From assembly GCF_024437735.1 (NCBI RefSeq), contig NZ_JANFQO010000021.1, positions 1-64,000 on the forward strand: a stretch of 64,000 nucleotides of DNA. The letters are read 5' to 3'. Position numbers and translations under genes: made by a program. The notes below the pieces were generated by a model. That model did no database searches. It worked only from the letters and a program-made list of their open reading frames with translations, and was not told where the DNA came from. Shown here in pieces: positions 8,671 through 21,041 of this stretch (the first letter of the stretch is position 1; each line of letters starts with the position of its first letter). The DNA is from Tahibacter harae (GTDB lineage: Bacteria; Pseudomonadota; Gammaproteobacteria; Xanthomonadales; Rhodanobacteraceae).

Positions 8671-8687
8671 CCCACTCCCGAATCCCC
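8671..8687. repeat. Dispersed repeat CCCACTCCCGAATCCC, copy 1
   Basis: Directly abuts the TAA stop (8688-8690) of the DUF4199 gene. The same 16 bases occur inverted at 47078-47094. Related CCCGAATCCC strings are, as I recall, common in intergenic DNA of xanthomonads. Confidence 0.55.
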
Positions 8688-9206
8688 TTACCCCGACTTC
8701 TTCCACCGCGCGACCAGCACCGCACCCGGCACACTGATAAGAAGGCCGATCAGAAACACCGTCGCCGCCATCACCGCAGCCTGCAGCGGGTAGTTGTAGA
8801 AGAAGGGCCGCATGGCTTCCAGTTCCTGCAATTGACGGGCGATGGCCGCCGGCGCGGCGCCGGAATCGCGGATCTGCGCGGCGTAGAACGCGATCAGGGC
8901 CTCGGGCAGGGCGTCGCCGGCCAGGGCGTAGAACAGCCAGGTCGCCAGGCCGAACAGCAGGCCGGCGACCAGGCTGGTGCCGGCGCCTACGGCCAGCGCG
9001 GCGCCGAAACCCAGTCCGCCGCGGCGCTCGGCTTCGCGGCGCATGGCGAAGTAGGCGCAGCTCATGCACAGGAACATGCTGGCGTAGCCGACGATCTCGC
9101 CGACCTTCATCCACTCCGGCCGCGTGCCGAACAGGAAGTACGGGGCGAACAGCAGGACGGCAATCAGCACGCCGCCGATCAGGCCGTAGCGCAGACAGGT
9201 GTTCAT
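8688..9206 (-). CDS. DUF4199 membrane protein
   Basis: 172 residues with four predicted membrane helices: about 6-28, 38-55, 68-95 and 140-165. The order of helices, the FYAAQIRDSGAAP loop between TM3 and TM4 and the short basic tail (ARWKKSG) fit the DUF4199 family, which has no established function. Start ATG at 9206 with GGAGC about 8 bases upstream. It lies alone on minus downstream of the LuxR-type gene, with a 165-base gap. Confidence 0.75.
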   Translation of the reverse strand: MNTCLRYGLIGGVLIAVLLFAPYFLFGTRPEWMKVGEIVGYASMFLCMSCAYFAMRREAERRGGLGFGAALAVGAGTSLVAGLLFGLATWLFYALAGDALPEALIAFYAAQIRDSGAAPAAIARQLQELEAMRPFFYNYPLQAAVMAATVFLIGLLISVPGAVLVARWKKSG

Positions 9207-9371
9207 CGGGCTTGCTCCGGTGATGGAAAGTGGCTGCAGGGTAGCCGCGGAGCAGGGGCGGGCGGCATCGCCCGGACGGGTGATTCACGTACGGGTGGCG
9301 GGTGAAAACCGGCGCGATCCGGGCCGGGACGGCGCTGACCGGGTCCGGTCGGCGCGCCACGCCCGCTTCAA

Positions 9372-9896
9372 TCAGGCCAGCCCCTGCTGCCGCGCCACCT
9401 TCAGCGCCTCGGTGCGCCGGCCCACGCCGAGCTTGGCGTAGACATTGGCCAGGTGCGTCTTGACGGTGTTTTCCGACAGCGACAGCGTGCGCGCGATTTC
9501 CTTGTTGCTCAGGCCCTGGGCCAGCCAGTGCAGCACTTCGCGCTCGCGCTGGCTGAGTTGGCTGGCCGTACCCGCTGCTCCGGCGGCGGAGCCGGACAGT
9601 GGCGGGACGCCGGTAGCGTCTGGCGGGGCGACAGGGACGGCCTCGGGCTCGGCGCTGTCTTGCGGTTCGGCGGCGGAGATCGCCACCGGCGGCTGCGCTG
9701 CCGGCGCCGGAACCTGCGGCTTCCGCGCCAGGTGCAGCCCCACGCACAGCGCGACCGTCGCTATCGCCGCGCCGACCAGCTCGCGGCCCCAGCCCAGGCG
9801 CAACGGCGCGAGGCTGACCAGCCACAGACAGGCCAGCACCAGCGCGGCAAGGCCGCCGTAGCCCAACAGCAGCCGGACCGTCGTAAGTGAGCGCAT
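9372..9896 (-). CDS. Membrane-anchored LuxR-type helix-turn-helix protein
   Basis: 174 residues. Two hydrophobic helices at the N-terminus (about 8-27 and 38-58) are followed by an Ala/Pro-rich linker (about 60-108) and a GerE/LuxR DNA-binding domain (about 110-174). The signature LSQREREVLHWLAQGLSNKE and ENTVKTHLANVYAKLG is intact. No receiver or autoinducer domain is present, so the usual phospho- or ligand switch is missing. It may act as a membrane-tethered regulator. Targets unknown. Start ATG at 9896. Confidence 0.8.
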   Translation of the reverse strand: MRSLTTVRLLLGYGGLAALVLACLWLVSLAPLRLGWGRELVGAAIATVALCVGLHLARKPQVPAPAAQPPVAISAAEPQDSAEPEAVPVAPPDATGVPPLSGSAAGAAGTASQLSQREREVLHWLAQGLSNKEIARTLSLSENTVKTHLANVYAKLGVGRRTEALKVARQQGLA

Positions 9897-10046
9897 GGGG
9901 CGAGGATAGCGCGGGCATCCGCCGCGGTGGACGCGGGAGACAGTTCACGCGCGCCGCCGCGGTCGGGCGCCAGACGTCCGATGGCGGCACCGGGCCGGAT
10001 CCGGCAGGGCGCGGGGCGCCGCGGTCGGTCCGGTTCGCGCCCGCAA

Positions 10047-10074
10047 GCGCCCCGCGCCGTGAAGCGCGGGGCGC
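10047..10074 (-). terminator. GC-rich hairpin downstream of the lipoprotein gene
   Basis: GCGCCCCGCGC at 10047-10057 pairs perfectly with 10064-10074 (11-bp stem, 6-base loop), just past the lipoprotein stop codon. On minus only TT follows, so it is a weak candidate for factor-independent termination or a 3'-protecting stem. Confidence 0.5.
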
Positions 10075-10083
10075 GCAGCGGCA

Positions 10084-11682
10084 TCACGGCTCGCCGCAGT
10101 CGTACGTCTTCGCCGAGCAGGCGGCGATGTCCAGCTTGCGCTTGCCCGCGAGGGCGAGCAGCGCCGCGTCGGCGGAGTCGTCCTGCGGCGTGCCCGGATT
10201 GATCCGTTCCTTGTATGCCTTGATCGCCGCGCGCGTCTTGCGGCCCATGAGGCAATCGGGTTTCTCCGCGCCCACGGTGCATTGCACGGCGAGTATGTGC
10301 AGCGGATTCTGCAGGAAACCCGCATCCTCGCCGGCGCGGGGCGCGGCAGGGCTGTTCTTTGCCGGAGCCGCGGGCGCGTCGTCGGCGTCGGCCGGAGCTG
10401 CCGGGGCGGAAACCATCACGGTGACCGCGACCACCTTGACGCCGTTGGACTCGCGGATCAGCAAGGTCGGGCCCTTGCTGCCGGTGGCTTTCCGGCCCTT
10501 GACCACGACTTTGTACTTGCTGCTGTTGTCCTCGATGCTGTGCACCGGCTGCAGCTCGACATTCCCCACGCTGTCGCCGCTCAGCTTCGCGCTGGGATGG
10601 CCGCGTTCGTCGGTGACCAGGAAATCGAAGGTCTTGCCCGCCTCGACGGTGACCGTGGCATCGCCCGGTTCGACCTTGAAATTGTCCGCGATGCCGTCCG
10701 GGTTGCAGGCGCCGACTTCGTCGAACGATTGCGCGGCGACGCTGGCGAACTGCAGGTGCTGCTGCACGGCGGCGGTGGCGTCGAGCAGTTCCCGGGACGG
10801 ATCGCTTTTGTCGCTGCCCCGCACGTTCATGCCCCGTGCTGCCAGGTCTGCAGGTGTCGCGCCGTCCGGTGCCGGCACCGCCGCGGGCGCCGCGAGCCGG
10901 CCGCTGCCGAACCCTTGCGCGAAGCCGGACATCGAGCCCGCCAGCGCGTAGAGGCTGGCCAGATCGGGCAGCTGCGCCAGCACCTGCTTGTTGACTTCGT
11001 TCGCCAGTAACGCGATGCGCGCGTGCAGCACGAAGCCCGAGCGCAGCAAATTGGCCTGCATCACCGTGCCGTCCCGGTAGGCATTCTCGCCCGCGGCAAT
11101 TGCGTCGAGCATTTTCGCCGAGGCCGTGACACTGCGGCTTCGCTCACTGTCACTCGCCAGCGCGCCGGCGAGCCTGGCAAGATCGTCGCGCAGCGCGGCG
11201 GCGCGGCCCCTGGGCACCATCAGCGGCGCCGCGGCGATCACCGCGCAGCTCATCGCCGTGGCCCCGTGCAGATAGACCTGCTGGCGTGGGCTGGACGAAA
11301 AATAAGTGCCGGTCGCATAACTGGCGGCGCCCAGGGTGCCCAGCCGCAGCACGCGGTCCTTGAAGACTTCGCGCCCGCTCAGGCCGTAGTAGAGCGTCGC
11401 CGTCGCGGCGGCCAGTCCGGTCAGTGCGATGCCGCTGCGGAACTTCTGCTGGTTGGCGGCGGCGCGCAGATAGGCCAGCCGGTAGCCTTCCGCCAGCAGC
11501 AGCGCCTCGCACAACTGCGGCTCCAGTTCGGCGCAGCCGAGATTGGCCCCGCTCCTGTCGGCCGGATCGGCCGGCACCTCGAACAACCGGCGCTGGTCCA
11601 GCTCCGGCTTCACGTACGGATTGAAAACACCGGCGCAGCCCGTGAGCACCAGCGCAGCGGCAACCAGCATGACCCGGATCAT
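10084..11682 (-). CDS. Large lipoprotein of unknown function with a peptidoglycan-binding-like C-terminus
   Basis: 532 residues. The signal peptide ends in the lipobox LTGC (Cys16), so it should be lipidated. Residues about 70-90 and 100-150 are hydrophobic and alanine-rich, possibly membrane-associated helices. An Ala/Pro/Asp-rich linker (about 425-450) precedes a C-terminal segment with NPLHILAVQCTVG, DCLMGRKTRAAIKAYKERIN, which resembles the PG_binding_1 fold. Several cysteines near the end could form disulfides. The ribosome site GGGGAGGAAAGG is strong. No function is recognised; a cell-envelope role is inference from anchoring and the C-terminal domain. Confidence 0.8.
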   Translation of the reverse strand: MIRVMLVAAALVLTGCAGVFNPYVKPELDQRRLFEVPADPADRSGANLGCAELEPQLCEALLLAEGYRLAYLRAAANQQKFRSGIALTGLAAATATLYYGLSGREVFKDRVLRLGTLGAASYATGTYFSSSPRQQVYLHGATAMSCAVIAAAPLMVPRGRAAALRDDLARLAGALASDSERSRSVTASAKMLDAIAAGENAYRDGTVMQANLLRSGFVLHARIALLANEVNKQVLAQLPDLASLYALAGSMSGFAQGFGSGRLAAPAAVPAPDGATPADLAARGMNVRGSDKSDPSRELLDATAAVQQHLQFASVAAQSFDEVGACNPDGIADNFKVEPGDATVTVEAGKTFDFLVTDERGHPSAKLSGDSVGNVELQPVHSIEDNSSKYKVVVKGRKATGSKGPTLLIRESNGVKVVAVTVMVSAPAAPADADDAPAAPAKNSPAAPRAGEDAGFLQNPLHILAVQCTVGAEKPDCLMGRKTRAAIKAYKERINPGTPQDDSADAALLALAGKRKLDIAACSAKTYDCGEP

Positions 11683-11724
11683 GGCCTTTCCTCCCCTGTC
11701 GAGCGGCTGCCCGTGCCTTTCCTA

Positions 11725-11752
11725 GTGTCCTGAGACACCGCGATCTCTCAGG
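11725..11752. promoter_or_regulatory. Overlapping short hairpins upstream of the lipoprotein gene
   Basis: GTGTC-ctga-GACAC (11725-11738) overlaps CCTGAGA...TCTCAGG (11729-11752), two mutually exclusive stems about 45-70 bases upstream of the ATG at 11682. They may be an operator or an alternating leader structure. Confidence 0.3.
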
Positions 11753-11975
11753 GGCGATGCAACTTTTTCCACCCTGCGGCCTTGTGCGGCGAGGTGCGGG
11801 TTTTGTGGCGATGGGGCGGTGAGGAACCGGCCTGCCGGCACAGCCGCTGCCGGGCGGCGCAACCGCCCGCTGCAGCGCCGCCGGGATGAGTCCGCGGCGA
11901 GCTGCTTTTCTGAAGCATCGACACCGGCTCTGAGGCGGAAGCGCCTCTGTCGCGCACGCAGATCCGCGGCGGTTC

Positions 11976-12836
11976 TCAGCCCGCCCGCCGCACCTGGATC
12001 AGCTGCGCCAGTATGCTGACCGCGATTTCCTGCGGCGTCTCGGCCTGGATCTCGATGCCGACGGGCGCCTGAAGCCGCTGCAGTGCGGCGGCGTGGTGCG
12101 GCAGGGCCTCGACCACTTCGCGTATGCGCCGGCGGCTGCCCATCATGCCGATGAAGCGCGGCGGGCGGTGGCAGAGCACGTCCAGTGTGGCGATGTCGGC
12201 GTGGAAATCGCGGTTGAGCAGTACCGCGTCCACGGTGCGTCCGGTGTCCAGCGCCATTGCCAGCCGGGCGTAGTCGCCGCTGAACACGGTGGCGCCGGCA
12301 AACAGGGCGGGATCGGCGACTTCGCCGCGGGAATCGAAGATCCAGATATTGAAATCGAGCTGGCGCGCGAGCTGGTACAAAGCCGCGCCGCAATGGCCGG
12401 CGCCGACGATCAGCAGGCGCGGATTGGGCCGCAGCCATTGCACGGCGCCGGCTGTTTCCGCGGGCAGCGCAGCCGCATGGCCGGCCTGCAGCTGCCCCGC
12501 GATCCGCTGCGCCAGCGCCAGATCCGCCGCGCCGTGCCAGCGCCGCAGCTCCAGCTGCATGCTGCCGCCGCAGATGCCGGCCGCGCCGCTGCCGCCGCCG
12601 AGATCGATTTCCAGCGACTCGCCAAGGCCGTCGGACGACAGCAGCTGCCGCGCGGCGGCGGTCACGCGCGCCTCGGCCAGGCCGCCGCCGACGCTCCAGG
12701 CGGTGCGGCCCCGCGCGATCAGCATGCGGCTGCCGGCCTTGCGCGGCGTGGCGCCGCGGGTCGCGGTCACCGTGGCCAGTACGACGGGTTCTGCCGCCAG
12801 CCACTGCGCCAGGCAGGAAAACAGCGCCTCATCCAT
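11976..12836 (-). CDS. xdhC: Xanthine dehydrogenase accessory protein XdhC
   Basis: 286 residues. The N-terminal XdhC/CoxI domain (about 10-90) includes TATRGATPRKAGSRM and GGGSGAAGICGG. The C-terminal Rossmann-type domain has LLIVGAGHCGAAL near residue 140. XdhC binds molybdenum cofactor, promotes its sulfuration and inserts it into XdhB. It is last in the xdhA-xdhB-xdhC order, starting 4 bases after the xdhB stop, which fits one transcript and a chaperone role for the enzyme upstream. Confidence 0.93.
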   Translation of the reverse strand: MDEALFSCLAQWLAAEPVVLATVTATRGATPRKAGSRMLIARGRTAWSVGGGLAEARVTAAARQLLSSDGLGESLEIDLGGGSGAAGICGGSMQLELRRWHGAADLALAQRIAGQLQAGHAAALPAETAGAVQWLRPNPRLLIVGAGHCGAALYQLARQLDFNIWIFDSRGEVADPALFAGATVFSGDYARLAMALDTGRTVDAVLLNRDFHADIATLDVLCHRPPRFIGMMGSRRRIREVVEALPHHAAALQRLQAPVGIEIQAETPQEIAVSILAQLIQVRRAG

Positions 12837-12840
12837 GGAT

Positions 12841-15170
<2,330 letters not shown>

Positions 15171-15174
<4 letters not shown>

Positions 15175-16556
15175 GGCGCGGCTCCGGGCAGGTGTTCGGC
15201 CGCGAACTTGGCGAACAGGCTGGCGCAGAGCGCGCGGCGGTAGCCCGCGCCGGCGCGGTGGTCGCTGAGCGGCTGGAATTCCTCGCGCAGCAGGGCGAGG
15301 GCTTGGCCGAGCAGGGCCTGATCGAACACCTTGCCCAGCAGCAGGTCTTCCACGCGCCGGGCGCGCCGTGGGATCGCGGCCACGCCGCCGTAGGCCAGGC
15401 GCGCATGCCGCACCGTGCGCTGCGCATCCAGTTCCAGCGCGAACGCGGCGGCGACGATGCTGATGTCGTCGGTCTGGCGCTTGGCCACCTTGTACGCGGC
15501 GCTGAGTACGTGCGCGCGCCGCGGCAGGGTGACGGCGCAGATCAGTTCCTCGGGCTGGCGCGCGGTCTTGCGGTAGTCGAGGAAGAAATCGGCGATGGCC
15601 AGATCGCGCGCGCCCTGCGGGCTGCGCACCTGCACCGTCGCATCCAGCGCCAGCAGTACCGGCAGCAGGTCGCCGATGGGCGAGGCCGTGCCGAGATTGC
15701 CGCCCAGCGTGGCGCGGTTGCGCACCTGACGCGCGGCGAACCAGGGCAGCATCTGGTCCAGCGCCGGGAACAGGCCGGCCAGACGGCTTTCCAGCACCGA
15801 CAGCGCGACGCCGGCGCCGATCTGCACGGCGTCGTCGCCGATGTGCAACTGCCTGAGTTCGGCGATGCGGTCCAGCGCGATGAAAACCGGCGCGACGCGC
15901 TTGCCGTGGCTGAGTTCCACCCCCAGGTCCGTGCCGCCGCCTATCCAGGCCGCGTCGGCGTGCTGCGCGCGCAGGGCGAGCGCCTCATCTACCGTCGCCG
16001 GGCTGAAATAGCTGCCGAGTGCGGCGCTGCCCGGCTGTGCTGCGTGTTCCAGTTCGGCGCTGAAGCGGTCCGCCGTGGGCGCCAGCGCGGCGAGCTGCTG
16101 CGTCGCCGCGCGGATCGGCCGGTAGCCGGTGCAGCGGCACAGATTGCCTTCGGTGGTGGTGTCGTCCAGTTCGCCGCCGTAGTAGCCGGCAAACAGGCTC
16201 ATGACGAAGCCCGGCGTGCAATAGCCGCACTGCGAGCCGGCGCAGTCGACCAGGGCCTGCTGCACCGGATGCAGGCAGGTTTCGTCCGCGGCCAGGGCTT
16301 CCACCGTGAACACGCAGCGGCCGGGCAGGGCGCCCATGGGCAGCAGGCAGCTGTTGACCGCCCGGTAGTGCGCCTTGCCGGCGGCATCGGTCTCCAGCAG
16401 GGCGACGGTGCAGGCGCCGCAGTCGCCGTCGGCACAGCCTTCCTTGGTGCCGGCCAGGCGCCGGCGCTTGAGCCAGCGCAGCAGGGATTCGGTGGGATCG
16501 GTGTCGCGCAGGGCGACGCTTTCGCGGTTGAGCTGGAACTGGCAATCGGTCGTCAT
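15171..16556 (-). CDS. xdhA: Xanthine dehydrogenase, Fe-S/FAD small subunit
   Basis: 461 residues from the ATG at 16556 (MTTDCQFQLN); frame upstream is open but runs into the divergent promoter region, and this start gives the standard N-terminus. The [2Fe-2S] plant-type domain has CADGDCGAC, the helical second cluster has GSQCGYCTPG and LCRCTGYRP, and the FAD domain has IGGGTDLG and LGGNLGTASPIGD. It accepts electrons from the molybdenum subunit and passes them to NAD+. First gene of xdhABC, divergent from adenine deaminase across 121 bases. Confidence 0.96.
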
Positions 16557-17723
<1,167 letters not shown>

Positions 17724-17724
<1 letters not shown>

Positions 17725-18722
17725 TGCCGCAGGCGCGGTGGCGGTTGCTGCCGCTGCTGGCGGCCGCACTGGCCGGGCCGGCCGCCGCGGCCGGGCCGCT
17801 GCTGCTGGGCGTGCTGCGCGGCGGCGACGATCCGCCGCTGCTGCGCCCCGCGCTGAGCCTGCAGGATGGGCAGTGGACCGGACTGGACAACAAGCTGGGC
17901 GAATCCGCCCGCGCCACCGGCCTGCCGGATTTTGCAAGAAGCAACAAAGCGGCGCCGGCCGCGGCCACGCCGCAGCAACTGGGCCATGTTCTGTCCGCCG
18001 CCGCCGCGGATCTGCGCCAGTGGCAGGGCCGCGACGGCGCGGGCCGGCCGCTGATGCGCAAGGCCGTGGCCGCGCGGGAGATGCAATGGAGCTGCGAACG
18101 CAGCTGGGGCTTGCAGCTGGACCGGCCTGCCGGCGGCGCCGGCGACTTCGTGCTGCTGGCCAATCGCGCGCTGGAACTGCGCGCGTTCGGGGCCATCGCC
18201 GCGGTCGATGCCGCCGATCCGGCCTGGCGCGCAGCCACGCCGGAGCAGCAGGGCGCCGCGGTCGATTTCTACCTGAGCACGGCGGCGCCGCGGCCGGGTG
18301 CCGCGGACGCCGCTGCATTGAAGACACAGCTGGCCGCGGCCACCGCGCAGACCGTGCGTACCTCGCGCGTCACGCTGGGTGACGGACGCCAGCTCGTCGC
18401 CGTGGTGCAGCAGCGCCAGGCCGGTGCGCCGGAGGACAGCTGTGCCGCGCCGGTGCTGGTCGACAGCGCGTTTTTCCGTATCGGCAGGGACGGCAGGCCG
18501 CAGCGCGTGGCCAGCCAGTCGGAAGTGCAGGACTGCGCCGACGGCTGGCAGCCGGGGGCGCGGGAAGAGCCGTGGATGTGGCTGGAAGCCGAGGGCCAGC
18601 CTTATCTGCTGCAATGGAACTACGGCGTCGAAGCCCGGCGCCTGGGTGTGTACAAGGTGGATGCGCGCACACTCGCACCGGGCGAGTTCGCGCTGGCCAG
18701 CGGCGGCGAAAGCGGCTGCTGA
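17724..18722 (+). CDS. Secreted protein of unknown function coupled to adenine deaminase
   Basis: 332 residues from the ATG overlapping the adenine deaminase stop by one base. Residues 1-22 form a signal peptide (RWRLLPLLAAALAGPAAAAG). No domain is recognised. There are four cysteines in the mature part (near CERSWG, SCAAP, DCADG and the C-terminal Gly-Cys), consistent with a periplasmic disulfide-bearing protein. It sits between adenine deaminase and 5-hydroxyisourate hydrolase in one plus-strand run, so it is expressed with purine catabolism; whether it takes part is open. An export signal is unexpected in an otherwise cytoplasmic pathway. Confidence 0.8.
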
Positions 18723-18767
18723 TTCCTGTCTGGCGGGCACCGGCCGTCACGGCGGTTGGGGAGGATT

Positions 18768-19121
18768 ATGGGAAAGCTGACCACACATGTGCTGGATACG
18801 GCCCACGGCCGTCCCGGCGCGAACATGGCGATAGAACTGTACGGCATCGCCGCCGGCGCGCGCCTGCTGCTGCGCCGCGCGGTGACCAATTCCGACGGGC
18901 GCTGCGAATCGCCGCTGCTCTACGGCGTGGAAGTGCAGGCCGGCATCTACGAGCTGGATTTCCAGGTCGGCGATTATTTCGCCGCGCTGGGCGTGGAGTT
19001 GCCGCAGCCGCGCTTTCTCGACGTGGTCACCCTGCGCATAGGCATCAGCGATCCCGGCGGCAACTACCATGTGCCGCTGCTGGTGTCGCCGTACAGCTAC
19101 AGCACCTATCGCGGCAGCTGA
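18768..19121 (+). CDS. uraH: 5-hydroxyisourate hydrolase (transthyretin-like)
   Basis: 117 residues, the usual length without a signal peptide. It begins [17 protein letters not shown], with the conserved His7, and ends in the family tetrapeptide YRGS (114-117). It hydrolyses 5-hydroxyisourate, the urate oxidase product, to OHCU. Start ATG at 18768 with GGGGAGGA 4 bases upstream. The urate oxidase gene follows after 10 bases, so the two successive steps are co-transcribed. Confidence 0.95.
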   Translation: MGKLTTHVLDTAHGRPGANMAIELYGIAAGARLLLRRAVTNSDGRCESPLLYGVEVQAGIYELDFQVGDYFAALGVELPQPRFLDVVTLRIGISDPGGNYHVPLLVSPYSYSTYRGS

Positions 19122-19131
19122 GGCGGGCGGC

Positions 19132-20355
19132 GTGGGCGACTACTTGATCGAGTGCCTGACCTTCCTGCTGCGCTGGCTGCATGTGGTCGCGGCCATCGCC
19201 TGGATCGGCGAATCCTTCTACTTCGTCGCGCTGGACCGCGGCCTCAAGCCGCCGCGCCAGGCCGAGCCCAATCTTTACGGCGAATCCTGGTCGGTGCACG
19301 GCGGCGGCTTCTACCGCAAGCAGAAATACCTGCCGGCGCCGCTGCAGCTGCCCGAGGACGTGCATTGGTCCAAATGGAAATCGTATACGACCTGGATGTC
19401 GGGCTTCGCCCTGTTCACGTTTCTCTATCTGCTGTCACCGCGGATCTACCTGATCGACCCGGCCGTCGCGGCCTGGACGCCGGGCCAGGCCGTGGCGCTG
19501 GCGGTGGCCTTTCCCGTGCTGGGCTGGCTGGCCTACGACGGCCTGTGCCGCCTGCTGCATGACCGCGAAGACATGCTCGGCGCCGCCATCGCCGGCCTGG
19601 TGCTGCTGCTGTGCTATGCGGCGACGCAGATCTTCGCCGGCCGTGCGGCCTTCCTCATCGCCGGCGCGGTGCTGGGCAGCATCATGTCGGCCAATGTGTT
19701 CTTCGTGATCATTCCCGGGCAGAAAAAGATCATCGCCGCGCTGCAGCGCGGCGAGGCGCCGGATCCGCGGCCCGGCCAGCGCGGCAAGCAGCGTTCGGTG
19801 CACAACACCTATTTCACCTTGCCGGTGGTGTTCGCGATGCTGAGCACGCACTACGCCACGGCCTATGCGCATGCGGATGCCTGGCTGGTGCTGGCCGCGT
19901 TCATGGCTGCCGGCGCGCTGATCCGCCAGTTCTTCGTGCTGTGGCACAGCGGCGGCCGCGCCTGGTGGATGCTGGGCGTGGCGGCACTGGTGCTGGTCGG
20001 CGTTTTTGCGTGGATCAAGCCGCGGGCGCCGGCTATCGTCCCGGCGGCGGCCGCGCCTTCGGCCGCTGCGGACACCGCGGCGTTGCCGGCGGCAGTGCCC
20101 GCGAACCTGCCTGCGCCCGACAGCGCCGCCGTGCTGCCGCTGGTGGCGAAGCACTGTGCAGTCTGCCATTCCGCGCATCCGCAGCTGATGGGCGCGGCGC
20201 CCAAGGGCGTGCTGCTGGACAGCGTCGAACAGCTGGATGCGCACAGGGCGGCGATAGGCCGCCAGGTCGGTGTGCTGCGCGTGATGCCGCCGGGGAATCT
20301 CACCCAGTTGTCCGAGGACGAGCGGGCGCTGATCGCGCGCTGGGCGGGGCAGTAG
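19132..20355 (+). CDS. puuD: Membrane-bound urate oxidase (PuuD type) with C-terminal cytochrome c domain
   Basis: 407 residues from the GTG at 19132 (GAGGCGGGCGG upstream). The N-terminal urate_ox_N domain (about 1-300) has many membrane helices and the conserved LHVVAAIAWIGESFYFVALD and HNTYFTLPVVFAMLS segments. After an Ala/Pro-rich linker (about 300-330), the tail carries a haem c motif CAVCHSAH and distal VMPPGN, whose Met is the likely axial ligand. PuuD proteins oxidise urate to 5-hydroxyisourate and pass electrons into the respiratory chain, unlike cofactor-free uricase. It is last in this purine run. Confidence 0.94.
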   Translation: MGDYLIECLTFLLRWLHVVAAIAWIGESFYFVALDRGLKPPRQAEPNLYGESWSVHGGGFYRKQKYLPAPLQLPEDVHWSKWKSYTTWMSGFALFTFLYLLSPRIYLIDPAVAAWTPGQAVALAVAFPVLGWLAYDGLCRLLHDREDMLGAAIAGLVLLLCYAATQIFAGRAAFLIAGAVLGSIMSANVFFVIIPGQKKIIAALQRGEAPDPRPGQRGKQRSVHNTYFTLPVVFAMLSTHYATAYAHADAWLVLAAFMAAGALIRQFFVLWHSGGRAWWMLGVAALVLVGVFAWIKPRAPAIVPAAAAPSAAADTAALPAAVPANLPAPDSAAVLPLVAKHCAVCHSAHPQLMGAAPKGVLLDSVEQLDAHRAAIGRQVGVLRVMPPGNLTQLSEDERALIARWAGQ

Positions 20356-20366
20356 GCAACGCAGCG

Positions 20367-20401
20367 CCGCTGCTGTGTCGACACACGCGCATTCGCAGCG
20401 G
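20367..20401 (+). terminator. Stem-loop just after puuD
   Basis: CCGCTGC (20367-20373) pairs with GCAGCGG (20395-20401) around the 12-bp palindrome TGTGTCGACACA (20374-20385). It lies 12 bases past the puuD stop and could end or protect the transcript, but no T-tract follows. Confidence 0.4.
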
Positions 20402-20510
20402 AGCCGCGGGGCGTGTCGGTTTCCGCTGCAGCGGGTTGCCGGATCGCCGGTACGCGAATTCTTCGGCCGGCCCCGGGCGCAGCGGCTCGCGTCAGCTCAC
20501 GCAGCGCGCA

Positions 20511-20562
20511 GAAACAAAACGGGCGGGCTGCAAGGATCGCCGCGATCCTCGCGTCCCGCCCG
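20511..20562 (-). terminator. Rho-independent terminator of the DUF3060 gene
   Basis: Read on minus, the outer stem CGGGCGGG (20562-20555) pairs with 20527-20520. It encloses the inner stem GGATCGC-g-GCGATCC (20548-20534) and is followed by TTTTGTTT (20519-20512). It lies 18 bases past the DUF3060 stop. As convergent genes meet here it may also block readthrough from puuD. Confidence 0.85.
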
Positions 20563-20579
20563 CCGCCGTGCCGCGGCGC

Positions 20580-21041
20580 TTACATCACCTTGTTGCCGCT
20601 GCCTTCGTCCACCGTTTCCGGCTTGTTGCTGCTGTTGACCGTATTGTCCTTGCCGCGGAAATGCACGCGGCCATAGTCCGTACCCAGCAGCAGGTTGCGG
20701 TCGCCGGCCACCACGGCCGCGCCGACCTCGGTCATGTTCAGGGTGTTGTCCGAGCCGTCCACCGTCAGCGATTGCGTCTTCTGGTTCAGCACGGTGACGC
20801 CGCTGCCGATCACCTGGATGGCCTTGGCCTCGTCGACGTTCACCGATCCCTTGGAGGCACGCACGGTGATCGTGCCGCATGCTCCTTCGAGCACGGTGCT
20901 GAAGCCGTCGCGCGTAATCAGCACATCCTGACCGTCGGTACACGTGGCGCCGCTGGCCGGATCGGTCAGCGTGCCGGCCCAGGCCGGCAGCACAGCCAGG
21001 GCGAGCAGGGCGCAGGAGAGCGGCAAATGGAATCGGCGCAT
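20580..21041 (-). CDS. DUF3060 secreted protein
   Basis: 153 residues. Signal peptide about 1-22 (LALAVLPAWAG). The mature part is a short run of beta-helix-like repeats (ITVRASKGSVNVDEAKAIQV, LTVDGSDNTLNM, VVAGDRNLLLG) typical of DUF3060, a family without known function. Two cysteines (Cys34 and Cys55) could pair. The start has AAGGAAGTG upstream and a candidate -10 TATGCT about 30 bases before the ATG. It ends in a good terminator, so it is a single-gene unit convergent with puuD. Confidence 0.82.
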   Translation of the reverse strand: MRRFHLPLSCALLALAVLPAWAGTLTDPASGATCTDGQDVLITRDGFSTVLEGACGTITVRASKGSVNVDEAKAIQVIGSGVTVLNQKTQSLTVDGSDNTLNMTEVGAAVVAGDRNLLLGTDYGRVHFRGKDNTVNSSNKPETVDEGSGNKVM

